Shown here: one piece after another, positions 8,912 through 18,335 of the stretch | How the letters are laid out: each line of letters begins with the position of its first letter | Numbering within the stretch: position 1 is the stretch's first letter | Assembly: GCF_001580545.1 (NCBI RefSeq) | Contig: NZ_LRBG01000035.1 | Coordinates: 372,001-436,000, forward strand | Origin: Paraburkholderia monticola | Lineage (GTDB): Bacteria; Pseudomonadota; Gammaproteobacteria; Burkholderiales; Burkholderiaceae | DNA length: 64,000 nucleotides | Reading direction: 5' to 3' | Notes under the pieces: generated by a model | What the model was told of the DNA's origin: nothing | What the model saw: only the letters and a program-made list of their open reading frames with translations | Databases searched by the model: none | Position numbers and translations under genes: made by a program

Positions 8912-9559
8912 ATGTCCTTTCATACCTGGTTGCTTTTCGCCGCTGCCTATCTGCTCACCACCATTTCGCCGGGACCGAACGTTCTGCTGGTGATCCGCAA
9001 TTCGGTCCGCTACGGAAGCCGCGGCGCGGCGGCGAGCGTCGCCGGTAATCTGCTCGCGCAAGGCATCGTCGTCGCGCTGGTGGCGCTCGGCGTCGGCGCG
9101 GTGCTGGTAGCCTTGCCGCCGCTCTTCGTCGCCATGAAAGTGCTCGGTGCGGCCTATCTGATGTACCTCGGCATCCGGCAGTTGCGCAGCGCCCGCAAGA
9201 CGCAGGCAAGCCAAACCGCGCAGCCCGCGTCCGCCGCATCGCCCGCCTATGCGTTCGACCGCAGGAAAGTATTCCGCGAAGCCTTGCTGGTGTCGGGCAG
9301 CAATCCGAAGACGATGATCTTTCTGTCCGCATTCATGCCGCAATTCATCGATCACGAGCGCGGCTTGCCGGAGCAGTTCATCGTGATGTATCTGACGATT
9401 GCGGTTACCGTCGCGCTCGTGCACACCGTTTATTCGCTCGGCGTGCGCGGTATCCATCAGCGCGTCGGCGCCAGTCGTTGGATCGCGGCGCTCAAGCGTG
9501 GCAGCGGGCTCGTCTTCGTCGCGCTCGGCATCAAGCTGCTGACCGCGCAGCGCGCCTAG
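8912..9559 (+). CDS. LysE/RhtB-family amino-acid exporter
   Basis: 215-residue inner-membrane protein with about six hydrophobic segments. The N-terminal family signature is clear: TTISPGPNVLLVIRNSVRYG, followed by an Ala/Gly-rich second helix, and the mid-protein SNPKTMIFLSAFMPQF is the second conserved block. A charged cytoplasmic loop lies at ~88-115. LysE/RhtB proteins export lysine, arginine, homoserine/threonine or other amino acids. Its position right after an amino-acid importer with a catabolic oxidase suggests overflow control of the same or a related compound, but that is inference. It begins 88 bases after the ATPase stop and could be co-transcribed. Confidence 0.9.
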   Translation: MSFHTWLLFAAAYLLTTISPGPNVLLVIRNSVRYGSRGAAASVAGNLLAQGIVVALVALGVGAVLVALPPLFVAMKVLGAAYLMYLGIRQLRSARKTQASQTAQPASAASPAYAFDRRKVFREALLVSGSNPKTMIFLSAFMPQFIDHERGLPEQFIVMYLTIAVTVALVHTVYSLGVRGIHQRVGASRWIAALKRGSGLVFVALGIKLLTAQRA

Positions 9560-9582
9560 TCCGTCACGACGCCTGCAAAAAC

Positions 9583-10014
9583 ATGAGCCGAATGCAAAGC
9601 GTCGTCGACGTGAACGTGCTGTTTCTGAACGGGCAGAACGAGTGCCTGTTCATCCAGCGCGCGAATACCGGTTTCAGGGACGGCCAGTACGCATTGATTG
9701 CCGGCCATCTCGAACCGGGTGAATCGATCGTGGAGTGCGCGATTCGCGAATCGAAAGAGGAAGCGGGCGTGACGATCGCGCCTGAAGCGCTCGAATTCAA
9801 GCTCGTCATGCGACGCGACTCGGATACCAATCGCATCAGTTTCTTTCTCGCGTGCCGTTCATGGCAAGGCGAACTCGCGAACATGGAGCCGCACAAGTGC
9901 TCGGGCTTCGTGTGGGCGAAACCGGACCATCCCCCAGCGCCGGTCGTCGACTATGTGGCGGCCGCCCTTGGGCATATCCGCGCGGGCGTGATGCTGGCCG
10001 ATTTCAAGCCTTGA
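9583..10014 (+). CDS. NUDIX hydrolase
   Basis: 143-residue protein with a complete Nudix box at residues 41-63, matching Gx5Ex7REUxEExGU (GHLEPGE ... RESKEEAGV). It hydrolyses a nucleoside diphosphate linked to another group. The family is too broad to name the substrate, and residues outside the box do not clearly match MutT, ADP-ribose or dihydroneopterin-triphosphate enzymes. The start at 9583 is followed by an ATG at 9592 that is equally possible; neither has a strong ribosome-binding site. It follows the LysE-like gene with a 23-base gap. Confidence 0.85.
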   Translation: MSRMQSVVDVNVLFLNGQNECLFIQRANTGFRDGQYALIAGHLEPGESIVECAIRESKEEAGVTIAPEALEFKLVMRRDSDTNRISFFLACRSWQGELANMEPHKCSGFVWAKPDHPPAPVVDYVAAALGHIRAGVMLADFKP

Positions 10015-10376
10015 TTGCCGTAGCGTCCGTCTTGCTTGCGCCCCGATTCGACCGCGAAATCCTTCCACATTGAACCAATAGCCGGGCATTTCGTGAATTT
10101 TGCTGACATTTTCATGAATGCGTGAAATGCGCAAAACCCGGCTGAATAAAGCGGCGAAGCAACGGTTAATGGATGTGAGTCGAATCCCGCTTGCGCGGAA
10201 ATCTGTCGCTGGCGGCGATTTTGCGTTATCGTGCTGCACCAAAAATAGCGGACGAGGCGAATTGCCGGACGGGCCGTATTTCAATTCATCCGCAATGGAT
10301 AAATGGCAATGTTTCAGCAGTGACAGGAATCCCCAACCATCCGGTTGGCAAGGTAAGTGAAGAGGAGATGTGTTGT
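10015..10376. other. Gene-free leader region of the LivK-like gene
   Basis: 362 bases with no convincing gene. The stretch is more AT-rich than its flanks and contains the paired octamers described separately, plus AT-rich promoter-like sequence nearer the start (around 10250-10320). It presumably holds the promoter and operators for the downstream branched-chain amino-acid binding protein. Confidence 0.6.
10090..10118. promoter_or_regulatory. Candidate operator: two near-palindromic octamers two helical turns apart
   Basis: TTCGTGAA (10090-10097) and the perfect palindrome TTCATGAA (10111-10118) are centred 21 bp apart, i.e. on the same DNA face. A flanking dyad GCATTTC (10086-10092) / GAAATGC (10124-10130) encloses both. 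The arrangement fits cooperative binding of a dimeric regulator, which is unidentified. The distance to the next start codon is ~260 bases. Confidence 0.35.
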
Positions 10377-11522
10377 ATGTCGTTCAAGCTTCAGAAACTG
10401 CTGCCGATTAGCGCGGCAGTCGTCGCATTTGCAGGCATCGCCGGTACGGCGAACGCGGATCAGGTCGTCAAGATCGGTCACGTGGGTCCGTTGACGGGCG
10501 GCTCCGCCCACCTCGGCAAGGACAATGAAAACGGCGCGCGCCTCGCGATCGAGGAAATCAACGCGAAGGGCCTGACGATCAACGGTCAGAAGATCACGCT
10601 CGTTCTTGACGCGCAGGATGATGCGGGCGACCCGCGCCAGGCGACCCAGGTCGCGCAGAAGCTCGTCGACGACAAGGTCGTCGCGGTGGTCGGCCACCTG
10701 AACTCGGGCGCGTCGATTCCGGCGTCGAAGATCTATAGCGATGCGGGCATCGTGCAGATTTCGCCGTCGTCGACGAACCCGGCGTACACGCAACAGGGCT
10801 TCAAGACGACCTACCGTGTCGTCGCGACCGATGCGCAGCAAGGCCCGGCGCTCGCCGCCTTCGCCGCGAAGAATCTGAACGTGAAGACCGTCGCGGTGGT
10901 CGATGATTCGACCGCCTATGGCCAGGGTCTCGCGAACGAATTCGAAAAGACCGCGAAGTCGCTCGGCCTGAAGGTCGTGTCGCACGACGCGACCAACGAC
11001 AAGGCCGTCGACTTCCGCGCGATCCTGACGAAGATCAAGGGTGAGAACCCCGACGCGATCATGTACGGCGGCATGGACGCGACCGGCGGTCCGTTCGCGA
11101 AGCAGGCGCGTCAACTGGGCTTGCGCGCGAAGATGCTGTCGGGCGACGGCGTGTGCACCGAAAGCCTCGCGGACCTCGCTGGTCCGGCGGCAGGCAACGT
11201 GGTGTGCTCGCAAGCCGGTATGGCGGTCGAGCGCATGAACGGCGGCGCGGAATTCGCGGCGAAGTACGCGAAGCGCTTTGGCCATGCGATCGAATTCGAC
11301 GCACCGTTCACGTACGACGCGGTGTATATCGTCGTCGACGCGATGAAGCGCGCGAACTCGACCGACCCGGCGAAGGTTCTCGCGAAGGTCTCGGGCACCG
11401 ACTACAAGGGCGTGACCGGCGAAACGACGTTCGACGCGAAGGGTGACCTTCAGCACGGCGTGATCTCGCTGTACGACTACAAGGACGGCAAGAAGACGCT
11501 GCTCGACGTCGTGAAGATGTAA
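10377..11522 (+). CDS. Branched-chain amino-acid ABC transporter substrate-binding protein (LivK-like)
   Basis: 381-residue periplasmic protein. A Sec signal peptide (~1-25, ending TANA) precedes the LivJ/LivK fold: VVKIGHVGPLTGGSAHLGKDNENGARLAIEEIN is the classic opening, and VVGHLNSGASIPASKIY holds the Ser/Thr pair that contacts the ligand carboxylate. The start is set by GGAG 9 bases upstream; upstream in-frame codons lack a ribosome-binding site. No liv permease or ATPase genes follow, since a strong terminator comes directly after, so it must work with a transport complex encoded elsewhere. Two Cys residues near the C-terminal lobe could form the usual disulfide. Confidence 0.92.
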   Translation: MSFKLQKLLPISAAVVAFAGIAGTANADQVVKIGHVGPLTGGSAHLGKDNENGARLAIEEINAKGLTINGQKITLVLDAQDDAGDPRQATQVAQKLVDDKVVAVVGHLNSGASIPASKIYSDAGIVQISPSSTNPAYTQQGFKTTYRVVATDAQQGPALAAFAAKNLNVKTVAVVDDSTAYGQGLANEFEKTAKSLGLKVVSHDATNDKAVDFRAILTKIKGENPDAIMYGGMDATGGPFAKQARQLGLRAKMLSGDGVCTESLADLAGPAAGNVVCSQAGMAVERMNGGAEFAAKYAKRFGHAIEFDAPFTYDAVYIVVDAMKRANSTDPAKVLAKVSGTDYKGVTGETTFDAKGDLQHGVISLYDYKDGKKTLLDVVKM

Positions 11523-11547
11523 GAGCGGTACCCGCGGTAAAAAGCAG

Positions 11548-11584
11548 AAGGGCCGATGAAGCATTGCTTCATCGGCCCTTTTCT
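11548..11584 (+). terminator. Intrinsic terminator after the LivK-like gene
   Basis: A perfect 15-bp stem (11548-11562 with 11566-11580), a 3-base ATT loop and a run of Ts. A-rich sequence on the left makes it usable in both directions, so it may also stop transcription of the convergent fatty-acid transporter gene. Confidence 0.93.
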
Positions 11585-11622
11585 TTGATGGTCATGGCCT
11601 CGTTCGACTCAGGCCGTTGCAA

Positions 11623-13014
11623 TTACGGCACGAGCCACAACGCCGCCGCGTAAATCACCAGCGACACCGCAAACGTCACCGCCGTATAGCCCATGACGCG
11701 CTGAATCCGGATACCCGCGATCGCGACGATCGGCACGGCCCAGAACGGCTGCAGCATGTTCGATACGTTCTCGGCCATCGCGACGCCCATCGCGGTGCGC
11801 GGTACCGAGGCATGCAGACTGAGCGCCGCGGGCAGCACGAACGGACCCTGCACCGCCCAGTGACCGCCGGCGCTCGGCACCAGCAGCGTGATGATCAGCG
11901 AGCTCAGAAAGCTCCACAGCGGCAGCGTGACCGGCGAGGCGATCGTCACGAACGCCTTCGCGATCATCGACGCGAGACCCGTGCCCTTCATGATGCCCAT
12001 GATCCCGCCGTACATCGGATATTGCAGCAGCATCGAGCCGGTCTGACGCGCGGCGCGGCGGATCGAGTTCGCGTACGCGATCGGCGTGCGTTGCAACGCG
12101 AGACCGATCATCAGGAAGATCAGGATCGTGTTGTTGATGTCGAGATCGAAACCTTCCTTGTGCCAGGTGATCGCCAGATAGCCGATGCCGAGCGCGAGCA
12201 GGAACAGCGTGCCGAGCATCGACTGTTCGAGGCGCGCCGCGAGCGAGGTGGCGCTGCTTGCGCGGGCGTGCGGGTCGTCGCTCGGCGCGTCGGCGGCTTC
12301 CTCGCCGCTCTGGCGAAACGCGATGACCCTGTCCGCCTTGGGATGCATCTTGATGAAGATCGCGGTCATCACGACGACGACCAGCACGGTCGGAATGAAC
12401 ACGAACGGCGCGAAGATGGTTTCGCTGAGCGGCACCACCTGGCCGGTCGCTTTCTCGACGAGATTCAGCGCGTTGCCGTGCGATGCCTGGGAAAGCGCGA
12501 TCGAACTCGACAACCCGCTGTTGCAGATCGACCAGGCCGAATAGCTGCCCGCGACGAGCCACGCGAAATCGACATCGACGCGCCGCGCGATTTCGCGCGA
12601 CAGCAATGCGCCGACGATCAGCCCGAGCCCCCAGTTCAGCCACGCGGCAACCGCGACGACCGGAAACACGAGCAGTGCGGCGCGCGTCGGCGAGTTCGCA
12701 TGCGAGGCGAGCGCGCGCAGTCCGCGTTGCACGATCGGCGCTTCCGCGATCGCGTAGCCGGTCGCGAGGATCAGGATCATCTGCAGCGCGAAGCCCAGGA
12801 TGCCGAACGTGCCGGTGTACCAGGAATCGAGCAGCGTCGGCAGGGTGCCGGTCGGCGCGATCAGCATCGCCAGCACGGCGACGAAGAACGTCAGGCAGAT
12901 CGACAGGACGAACGGGTCGGGCATGACCTGCTCGAAAACATACACCAGACCTTCGACGATGCCGCGCGAAGCGGCAGGCCGGTCGGCGGCATTGGGGGAA
13001 GTGTCTCGCTTCAT
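11623..13014 (-). CDS. atoE: Short-chain fatty acid transporter (AtoE family)
   Basis: 463-residue inner-membrane protein with about a dozen hydrophobic segments. It matches the AtoE family in length and in blocks such as FVLSICLTFFVAVLAM, WLNWGLGLIVGALLSREIAR and AGSYSAWSICNSGLSSSIALSQASHG. Near the C-terminus, VPSAGGHWAVQGPFV is also characteristic. E. coli AtoE is thought to take up acetoacetate and short-chain fatty acids. The usual CoA-transferase partners (atoDA) are absent locally, though pcaIJ, a related CoA transferase, lies elsewhere in the window. The gene is transcribed away from the alpha/beta hydrolase gene, and the 370-base gap between them carries a palindromic operator candidate. 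Confidence 0.88.
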   Translation of the reverse strand: MKRDTSPNAADRPAASRGIVEGLVYVFEQVMPDPFVLSICLTFFVAVLAMLIAPTGTLPTLLDSWYTGTFGILGFALQMILILATGYAIAEAPIVQRGLRALASHANSPTRAALLVFPVVAVAAWLNWGLGLIVGALLSREIARRVDVDFAWLVAGSYSAWSICNSGLSSSIALSQASHGNALNLVEKATGQVVPLSETIFAPFVFIPTVLVVVVMTAIFIKMHPKADRVIAFRQSGEEAADAPSDDPHARASSATSLAARLEQSMLGTLFLLALGIGYLAITWHKEGFDLDINNTILIFLMIGLALQRTPIAYANSIRRAARQTGSMLLQYPMYGGIMGIMKGTGLASMIAKAFVTIASPVTLPLWSFLSSLIITLLVPSAGGHWAVQGPFVLPAALSLHASVPRTAMGVAMAENVSNMLQPFWAVPIVAIAGIRIQRVMGYTAVTFAVSLVIYAAALWLVP

Positions 13015-13384
13015 GGGATGACTCTGTGTAGTGCCCGGCTACGCGCAGGGCGGAGCGGGCGGGTACGGCGCACCGGCGTGGGGGCTGGCGCGTATCGGCG
13101 GCAAGCTTGCCTTGCCTGAGCTTGGTGACAGGAGACAGATTAGCGCGAATCCCGGAGCGTGGGACCAGGCTTCGGAGCGATTGGCCTCGAAGCCGTAGTT
13201 GCGCTGGAAAAAGACCGCTGTTTCCTTTTCAATGTTCTTACGGTGAACACTGCTTCGTTAAACGAACGCTGCATTATTCGTTTTCAGCGTGGGCGATGTC
13301 AAGGAAACCAGACGTTCGACGCGGCTCCGCGAATCGCCGACAATCACGCGCACCATCGACGACTGAGCACGGAGAGACAAGACT
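13015..13384. other. Divergent intergenic region between atoE and the hydrolase gene
   Basis: 370 bases, no gene seen. It holds the promoters of both divergent genes and the palindrome at 13254-13266. The right half (13220-13290) is AT-richer than the rest. Confidence 0.55.
13254..13266. promoter_or_regulatory. Candidate operator TTCGTTAAACGAA
   Basis: A near-perfect palindrome in the divergent promoter region, differing at one base from a site upstream of pcaI (60045-60057) and partly repeated upstream of the SDR gene at 38.4 kb. The TTCG/CGAA half-sites resemble IclR-family operators, but no IclR gene is in the window. Confidence 0.4.
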
Positions 13385-14206
13385 ATGGCGACCCTCTATC
13401 GCGGCATGGATCGGCCCACGCTCGACAAGGCCTACAACAACACGCAGGCCATCCCGAACTTTCCGGAAGTCCTGAGGGACTTCCAGCAGCGCAGCGCGAA
13501 GCTGTATGAGCGCGTGCCGGGGCGGCGCGATCTGGGTTACGGCGAGCGTCCGCGCGAGCGTTTCGACTGGTTGTCGTGCGGCAAAGCCGGTGCGCCGACT
13601 TTCATCTTCATTCATGGCGGCTACTGGCAGAACTGCACGAAGGAAGACTTCGCGTTCATTGCCGCTGGGCCGCTCGCCAACGGCTTCAACGTCGTGCTGG
13701 CCGAATACACGCTGGCGCCCGACGCATCGATGACGCAGATCGTCGGCGAAATCACGCGCCTGCTCGATCATCTGCAAGCGGACCCGGATGGGCTCGGCAC
13801 CGCGGGGCAGCCGGTGTGCCTGAGCGGCCACTCGGCCGGCGGTCATCTGACGGCGCTGCATCGCGCGCATCCGCTCGTCACGAACGCGCTGCCGATCAGC
13901 GCGCTGGTCGATCTCGAGCCGATCAGCCTGTCCTGGCTCAACGACAAGCTACGACTGAGCGAGCAGGAAATCGCAGCCTACAGTCCGATCCACCACGTCG
14001 GCCCCGGCGTGCCGGCCGTGGTCGCGGTCGGCGCCGCGGAACTGCCTGAACTGGTGCGGCAGTCGGACGAATATGCGGCGGCATGCGAGGCGGCGGGGCA
14101 GAAGGTCGCGCTAGTGCACGTGCCGGGCTGCACGCACTTTTCGGTGCTCGACGATCTCGCGCGCGCGGACGGCGTGCTGATGACGGCATTGGCGCAATTG
14201 GGCTGA
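13385..14206 (+). CDS. Alpha/beta hydrolase, arylformamidase-like
   Basis: 273-residue serine hydrolase without signal peptide. The oxyanion-hole motif HGGYW is at residues 77-81 and the nucleophile elbow GHSAGGH has Ser at ~150. The likely acid lies in the segment after [12 protein letters not shown], and the catalytic His is in [10 protein letters not shown]. HGGxW is typical of kynurenine formamidase (eukaryotic-type) and related BD-FAE esterases, so an N-formylkynurenine or acyl-ester substrate is plausible. Bacterial KynB is a different, metal-dependent family, and no kyn genes are adjacent. Single-gene unit, divergent from atoE. Specific function undetermined. Confidence 0.82.
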   Translation: MATLYRGMDRPTLDKAYNNTQAIPNFPEVLRDFQQRSAKLYERVPGRRDLGYGERPRERFDWLSCGKAGAPTFIFIHGGYWQNCTKEDFAFIAAGPLANGFNVVLAEYTLAPDASMTQIVGEITRLLDHLQADPDGLGTAGQPVCLSGHSAGGHLTALHRAHPLVTNALPISALVDLEPISLSWLNDKLRLSEQEIAAYSPIHHVGPGVPAVVAVGAAELPELVRQSDEYAAACEAAGQKVALVHVPGCTHFSVLDDLARADGVLMTALAQLG

Positions 14207-14261
14207 GCAATCGCGGCCTCGATTAATATCTTTTTCGACCTAATTGAACCGAAAAAATATA

Positions 14262-14291
14262 TTGGACGTCTTAGTGACGTTCTTGCACTAT
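14262..14291 (+). promoter_or_regulatory. Possible promoter of ilvD
   Basis: TTGGAC (14262-14267) and CACTAT (14286-14291) are separated by 18 bases in the AT-rich gap 93 bases before the ilvD start. This is a moderate match to a sigma-70 promoter, seen by eye only. Confidence 0.3.
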
Positions 14292-14383
14292 TCGTTCCCA
14301 GCGCGAAGTCCGCGCACCAACGCGATCCCCACGCCTTCGCGGGCGCTCATCAAAACCGATAACAGCAATACCTGAGGATACAG

Positions 14384-16246
14384 ATGCCTAACTATCGCTC
14401 ACGCACTTCGACTCATGGCCGCAACATGGCCGGCGCCCGCGCGCTGTGGCGCGCGACCGGCATGAAGGACGACGATTTCGGCAAGCCGATCATCGCGGTC
14501 GTGAACTCGTTCACTCAGTTCGTGCCGGGCCACGTGCATCTGCGCGACCTGGGCGCGCTGGTCGCGAAGCAGATCGAAGCGGCCGGCGGCGTGGCGAAGG
14601 AATTCAACACGATCGCCGTCGACGACGGCATCGCGATGGGCCACGGCGGCATGCTGTATTCGCTGCCGTCGCGCGAGCTGATCGCGGATTCGGTCGAGTA
14701 CATGGTCAACGCGCATTGCGCGGACGCGATGGTTTGCATCTCCAACTGCGACAAGATCACCCCGGGCATGCTGATGGCCGCGATGCGCCTGAACATTCCG
14801 GTCGTGTTCGTGTCGGGCGGTCCGATGGAAGCGGGCAAGGTCAAGTCGCCGACCGACGGCCAGGTGATCGCGAAGATCGACCTGATCGACGCGATGATCA
14901 AGGCCGCCGATCCGAAGATCAGCGACGCCGAAGTCGCCGAGGTCGAGCGCAACGCGTGCCCGACCTGCGGTTCGTGCTCGGGCATGTTCACCGCGAACTC
15001 GATGAACTGCCTGACCGAGGCGATCGGCCTCGCGCTGCCGGGCAACGGCACGATCGTCGCGACGCACGCATGGCGCAAGGGCCTGTTCGAGCAGGCCGGC
15101 AGCCTCGTCGTCGAGCTGTGCCGTCGCTACTATCAGGAAGAAGACAGCTCGGTCCTGCCGCGCAGCATCGCCACGAAGCAGGCGTTCGAAAACGCGATGA
15201 CGCTCGACGTCGCGATGGGCGGCTCGACCAACACCGTGCTGCACCTGCTGGCCGCCGCGCAGGAAGCGGGCGTCGATTTCACGATGTCGGACATCGACCG
15301 CATTTCGCGCAAGGTGCCGTGCCTGTGCAAGGCCGCGCCCATGACCGACAAGTACCACATCGAGGACGTGCATCGCGCGGGCGGCATCATCGGTATTCTC
15401 GGCGAGCTCGCGCGCGCGGATCTGCTCGATCTGTCGTGCGGCAACGTGCATAGCGGCACGCTCGGCAACGCGATCGCCAAATGGGACATCGCGGGCGGCG
15501 CGGGCGAGGAAGCGCAGAAGTTCTTCCGCGCGGCGCCGGGCGGCATTCCGACCACCGTCGCGTTCAGCCAGGAAGCGATCTACGCGACGCTCGACAGCGA
15601 CCGCAAGAGCGGCTGCATCCGTAGCAAAGAGAACGCGTATTCGAAGGACGGCGGCCTCGCGGTGCTTTATGGCAACCTCGCGGAGAAGGGCTGCATCGTC
15701 AAGACCGCCGGTGTCGACGAATCGCAGTGGCTGTTCTCGGGCCGCGCGCGCGTGTTCGAAAGCCAGGACGACGCGGTCGACGCAATCCTCGGCGACAAGG
15801 TCGTGCCGGGCGATGTCGTGGTGATCCGTTACGAAGGTCCGAAGGGCGGTCCGGGCATGCAGGAAATGCTGTACCCGACGTCGTATCTGAAGTCGAAGGG
15901 CCTTGGCAAGAGCTGCGCGCTGTTTACCGATGGCCGTTTCTCGGGCGGCTCGTCGGGCCTCGTGATTGGCCATGCTTCGCCAGAAGCGGCTGAAGGCGGC
16001 ACGATCGGTCTGGTCGAAGACGGCGACGTGATCGAAATCGACATTCCGCAGCGCAAGATGCATCTCGCGGTGTCGAATGAAGAACTCGCGCGCCGTCGCG
16101 CGGCGATGGAAGCGCGCGGCGAGAACGCATGGCAGCCGATCGATCGCGAGCGTGTGGTGTCGCAGGCATTGCAGGCGTATGCGGCGCTCGCGACTTCGGC
16201 CGATCGCGGCGCGGTGCGCGATATTTCGCAGTTGAAGCGCAAGTAA
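14384..16246 (+). CDS. ilvD: Dihydroxy-acid dehydratase
   Basis: 620-residue enzyme of valine, leucine and isoleucine synthesis that dehydrates 2,3-dihydroxy-3-methylbutanoate/pentanoate to the 2-oxo acids. It is the long E. coli type (~616 aa) rather than the ~560-aa type. Fe-S ligands are visible in [12 protein letters not shown] and in [20 protein letters not shown], and the C-terminal [22 protein letters not shown] active-site block is intact. It stands alone, without other ilv genes, as is common in Burkholderiales. The C-terminal codons run into a short tandem repeat that provides stop codons in successive units. A second, divergent member of the superfamily is encoded at 36.1 kb. Confidence 0.96.
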   Translation: MPNYRSRTSTHGRNMAGARALWRATGMKDDDFGKPIIAVVNSFTQFVPGHVHLRDLGALVAKQIEAAGGVAKEFNTIAVDDGIAMGHGGMLYSLPSRELIADSVEYMVNAHCADAMVCISNCDKITPGMLMAAMRLNIPVVFVSGGPMEAGKVKSPTDGQVIAKIDLIDAMIKAADPKISDAEVAEVERNACPTCGSCSGMFTANSMNCLTEAIGLALPGNGTIVATHAWRKGLFEQAGSLVVELCRRYYQEEDSSVLPRSIATKQAFENAMTLDVAMGGSTNTVLHLLAAAQEAGVDFTMSDIDRISRKVPCLCKAAPMTDKYHIEDVHRAGGIIGILGELARADLLDLSCGNVHSGTLGNAIAKWDIAGGAGEEAQKFFRAAPGGIPTTVAFSQEAIYATLDSDRKSGCIRSKENAYSKDGGLAVLYGNLAEKGCIVKTAGVDESQWLFSGRARVFESQDDAVDAILGDKVVPGDVVVIRYEGPKGGPGMQEMLYPTSYLKSKGLGKSCALFTDGRFSGGSSGLVIGHASPEAAEGGTIGLVEDGDVIEIDIPQRKMHLAVSNEELARRRAAMEARGENAWQPIDRERVVSQALQAYAALATSADRGAVRDISQLKRK

Positions 16247-16273
16247 AGCGCAAATGAAGCGCAAATAAAGCGC
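16235..16273 (+). repeat. 11-bp tandem repeat (3.5 copies) over the ilvD stop codon
   Basis: Units AAGCGCAAGTA, AAGCGCAAATG and AAGCGCAAATA, followed by a partial AAGCGC. The ilvD TAA is formed at the first unit junction. Because the unit is 11 bp, slippage by one unit would shift the reading frame of the last codons, but TAA or TGA reappears at later junctions. Confidence 0.85.
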
Positions 16274-16322
16274 GGATCACGTGGTGGCCCTGGTCGCGGT
16301 GACGCGAGCGGGGCCGACCAGG

Positions 16323-16356
16323 AACCGGTATGCGGGCAACCGCATGCCGGTTTTTT
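16323..16356 (+). terminator. Intrinsic terminator after ilvD
   Basis: A 13-bp stem (16323-16335 with 16340-16352, one G-T pair), GCAA tetraloop and six Ts. Confidence 0.92.
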
Positions 16357-16402
16357 AGTTGGCAGATCGATTGCAGCAGTCCGCCGCTACGCGGAGCCTT
16401 CC

Positions 16403-17611
16403 CTAATCCGGAACACTGGCCACGACGTCATCGGAAGGCTGCGAGAGCCCGGCTAGCATTACGCAGTTTCTGCCGTTGGCTTTTGCGGCATAGAGCGCCG
16501 TGTCGGCTCTCGCCATCACCAGGGCGACGGTATCGCCAGCGCCGAATTCCTCGACACCCGCGCTGAGTGTGCAGGCGACCTCACCGGCCGGAACCCGCGA
16601 AACGGACGCCGCGACGATCGCGCGCAACCGGTTCGTAAGGCGGGCGGCCTCTTCTTTTCCGGTCATGGGCAGCAACAGCGCGAACTCCTCACCGCCGATG
16701 CGGCCAAGGACGTCGGTTTGCCGTATTTCGCGCGAAATCGTCAAAGCAACGTGCGCCAGGGCCTGGTCGCCGGCTGCGTGCCCGTATCTGTCGTTGATGC
16801 CCTTGAAGTTATCGATGTCCAGAATGGCGATGGACAGCTTCGACCTCGCAGCCTTGGCCAACTCGAACAGCGCCTCGGCTCGGGCGATGAATGCGCGCCG
16901 TCCGAACACGCCCGTCAGATCGTCGATGGTCGCGAGGCGTTCCATCCGCTCGGCCAGCCGGTCGTGCGCCAGCATGACCATGCCAACCGCGAGACAAGGC
17001 GCAGTCAGTGTGGCCATGCCGAGAAACGCGATGTTTAACGGCGTCTCCTCCAGAAAGGTCGTGGCGTGCGCCAGACCGAATCCGTATACGGCGCAACGGG
17101 CAGCGTGGACTACCCCACCCAGGACCGCGGAGATCGACACGAAGTGGTAGCTATATTTGGGTCTGCCCGCCGGTCGGTACCGTTGCACGACCCAGGCGAT
17201 CGCAAACCGCACATAGCCGAGAAATCCCGAGACCATCGCAACCCGGGCATCGACGTCAGGCGATACGTAGATCCAATAGACGAGTCCGGCCAGGATCGCA
17301 CCGAGCGCGCCGTACTCCCAGGCCGCCGATGACCGCAGGTCGAAGAATCGCCGGAAGCCCTGAAGCGCGAGGAAGGCGCCCACGACCAGCAAGATGCTCG
17401 CGCCTAGTACGACGATATCCCGCCTGGGTAACAGGAGCAACGCGGCCGTGACCGCCAGCAGGCCGCTCGCCACACACCAATGACGTATCCCGGGGACCTG
17501 TGCGCGAAACAGCGAGCCGAGAACGGCGACGCTCATCAGGCAGGACAGAATCGCAATGCCGATCAGCGCGGTCGGAATGGACATGGCAGCGGGACGAAGG
17601 GTGTAATCCAT
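16403..17611 (-). CDS. Membrane-anchored diguanylate cyclase (GGDEF)
   Basis: 402-residue protein. The first ~190 residues contain six to seven hydrophobic segments forming an unclassified membrane sensor region. Residues ~225-385 form a GGDEF domain: DDLTGVFGRRAF, the metal site in AILDIDNFKGINDRYGH, and the active-site loop GGEEF, preceded by RQTD, an intact RxxD inhibitory I-site. It should make cyclic di-GMP from two GTP at the inner face of the inner membrane, with product inhibition. An internal ATG nine codons in (17584) is an alternative start. No EAL domain. Similar in design to the cyclase at 19.1-20.3 kb but not closely alike in the membrane part. Confidence 0.9.
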   Translation of the reverse strand: MDYTLRPAAMSIPTALIGIAILSCLMSVAVLGSLFRAQVPGIRHWCVASGLLAVTAALLLLPRRDIVVLGASILLVVGAFLALQGFRRFFDLRSSAAWEYGALGAILAGLVYWIYVSPDVDARVAMVSGFLGYVRFAIAWVVQRYRPAGRPKYSYHFVSISAVLGGVVHAARCAVYGFGLAHATTFLEETPLNIAFLGMATLTAPCLAVGMVMLAHDRLAERMERLATIDDLTGVFGRRAFIARAEALFELAKAARSKLSIAILDIDNFKGINDRYGHAAGDQALAHVALTISREIRQTDVLGRIGGEEFALLLPMTGKEEAARLTNRLRAIVAASVSRVPAGEVACTLSAGVEEFGAGDTVALVMARADTALYAAKANGRNCVMLAGLSQPSDDVVASVPD

Positions 17612-17858
17612 GAAGGCGCCCGACGCAACCCGAGGTGGCGCGGCTACTTGGGCTGCCTTCGTTCAAAGCGCATATCGTACCGGAAGAAATTTCTGCGCCA
17701 GTGCAATCCGAAGGTCAAATAACAACAACTTTCGCGTTGCAGGCGGCTTGCGTCTATCCTTGATTCACTTCTTTGGCTGCCAACAAGGCCGACGAGGTCT
17801 TCTGCACTGTTCGATAATCGCCCGCCCAACAAGGGCAAACCCAACAGGAGAAAACCAG

Positions 17859-18320
17859 ATGTCACGATCAATCTCGCAGCGCGCTTTCATGGTATTCGGT
17901 GGTTTGGCCCTGGCGGGTACGCTGAGCTTCGCTCAAGCGGCGCCGGTCTCGTTCGAGGTGCCGTTGACGGGCGCCCAACAGGTCCCGCCGGTGCAGACGC
18001 CAGGCAGCGGCAACGCCAAGCTGACGTACGACGCCAGCACGCGAGTCGTAACCTGGAACATCAGCTTCAGCGGATTGACGAGTCCGGCCACGATGGCGCA
18101 TTTCCACGGGCCCGCTGCGGCCGGTAAAAACGCCAGCCCGAAGGTCTGGATCACGCAGAAAGGCAACATGGAGGTGACGAGCCCGATCAGCGGTCAGGCC
18201 ACGCTATCCCCGGACGACGCCAAGATGTTCGAAGCGGGTGACATGTACATCAACGTTCACACCAAGAACAATCCGAGCGGCGAAATTCGCGGCCAGGTGA
18301 TGCCGCCGAAGGGCAACTGA
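17859..18320 (+). CDS. Secreted CHRD-domain protein
   Basis: 153-residue exported protein. The Sec signal peptide (~1-28) ends SFAQAA. The mature part is a single CHRD domain: FEVPLTGAQQVPPVQTPGSGNAKLTYD, then MAHFHGPAAAGKN, and the closing YINVHTKNNPSGEIRGQV, all family-typical. CHRD was first described in animal chordin, and bacterial versions are periplasmic or extracellular with unknown function, possibly metal-binding through the conserved His residues. CAGGAG 8 bases before the ATG fixes the start. It stands alone between two genes on the other strand. Confidence 0.9.
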   Translation: MSRSISQRAFMVFGGLALAGTLSFAQAAPVSFEVPLTGAQQVPPVQTPGSGNAKLTYDASTRVVTWNISFSGLTSPATMAHFHGPAAAGKNASPKVWITQKGNMEVTSPISGQATLSPDDAKMFEAGDMYINVHTKNNPSGEIRGQVMPPKGN

Positions 18321-18335
18321 AGCAGGCACGGCAGT

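Noticed and set aside
13159-13384. Longer N-terminus for the alpha/beta hydrolase or a small gene upstream of it
   Set aside because: Different frame from the hydrolase, overlaps the palindromic operator, no family resemblance.
14399-16264. A 621-codon minus-strand open frame across ilvD
   Set aside because: Mirror of ilvD with Arg/Ala/His-rich translation; a by-product of high GC at third codon positions.
16235-16273. CRISPR-like repetition after ilvD
   Set aside because: Units are 11 bp, contiguous and without spacers, so it is a simple tandem repeat.
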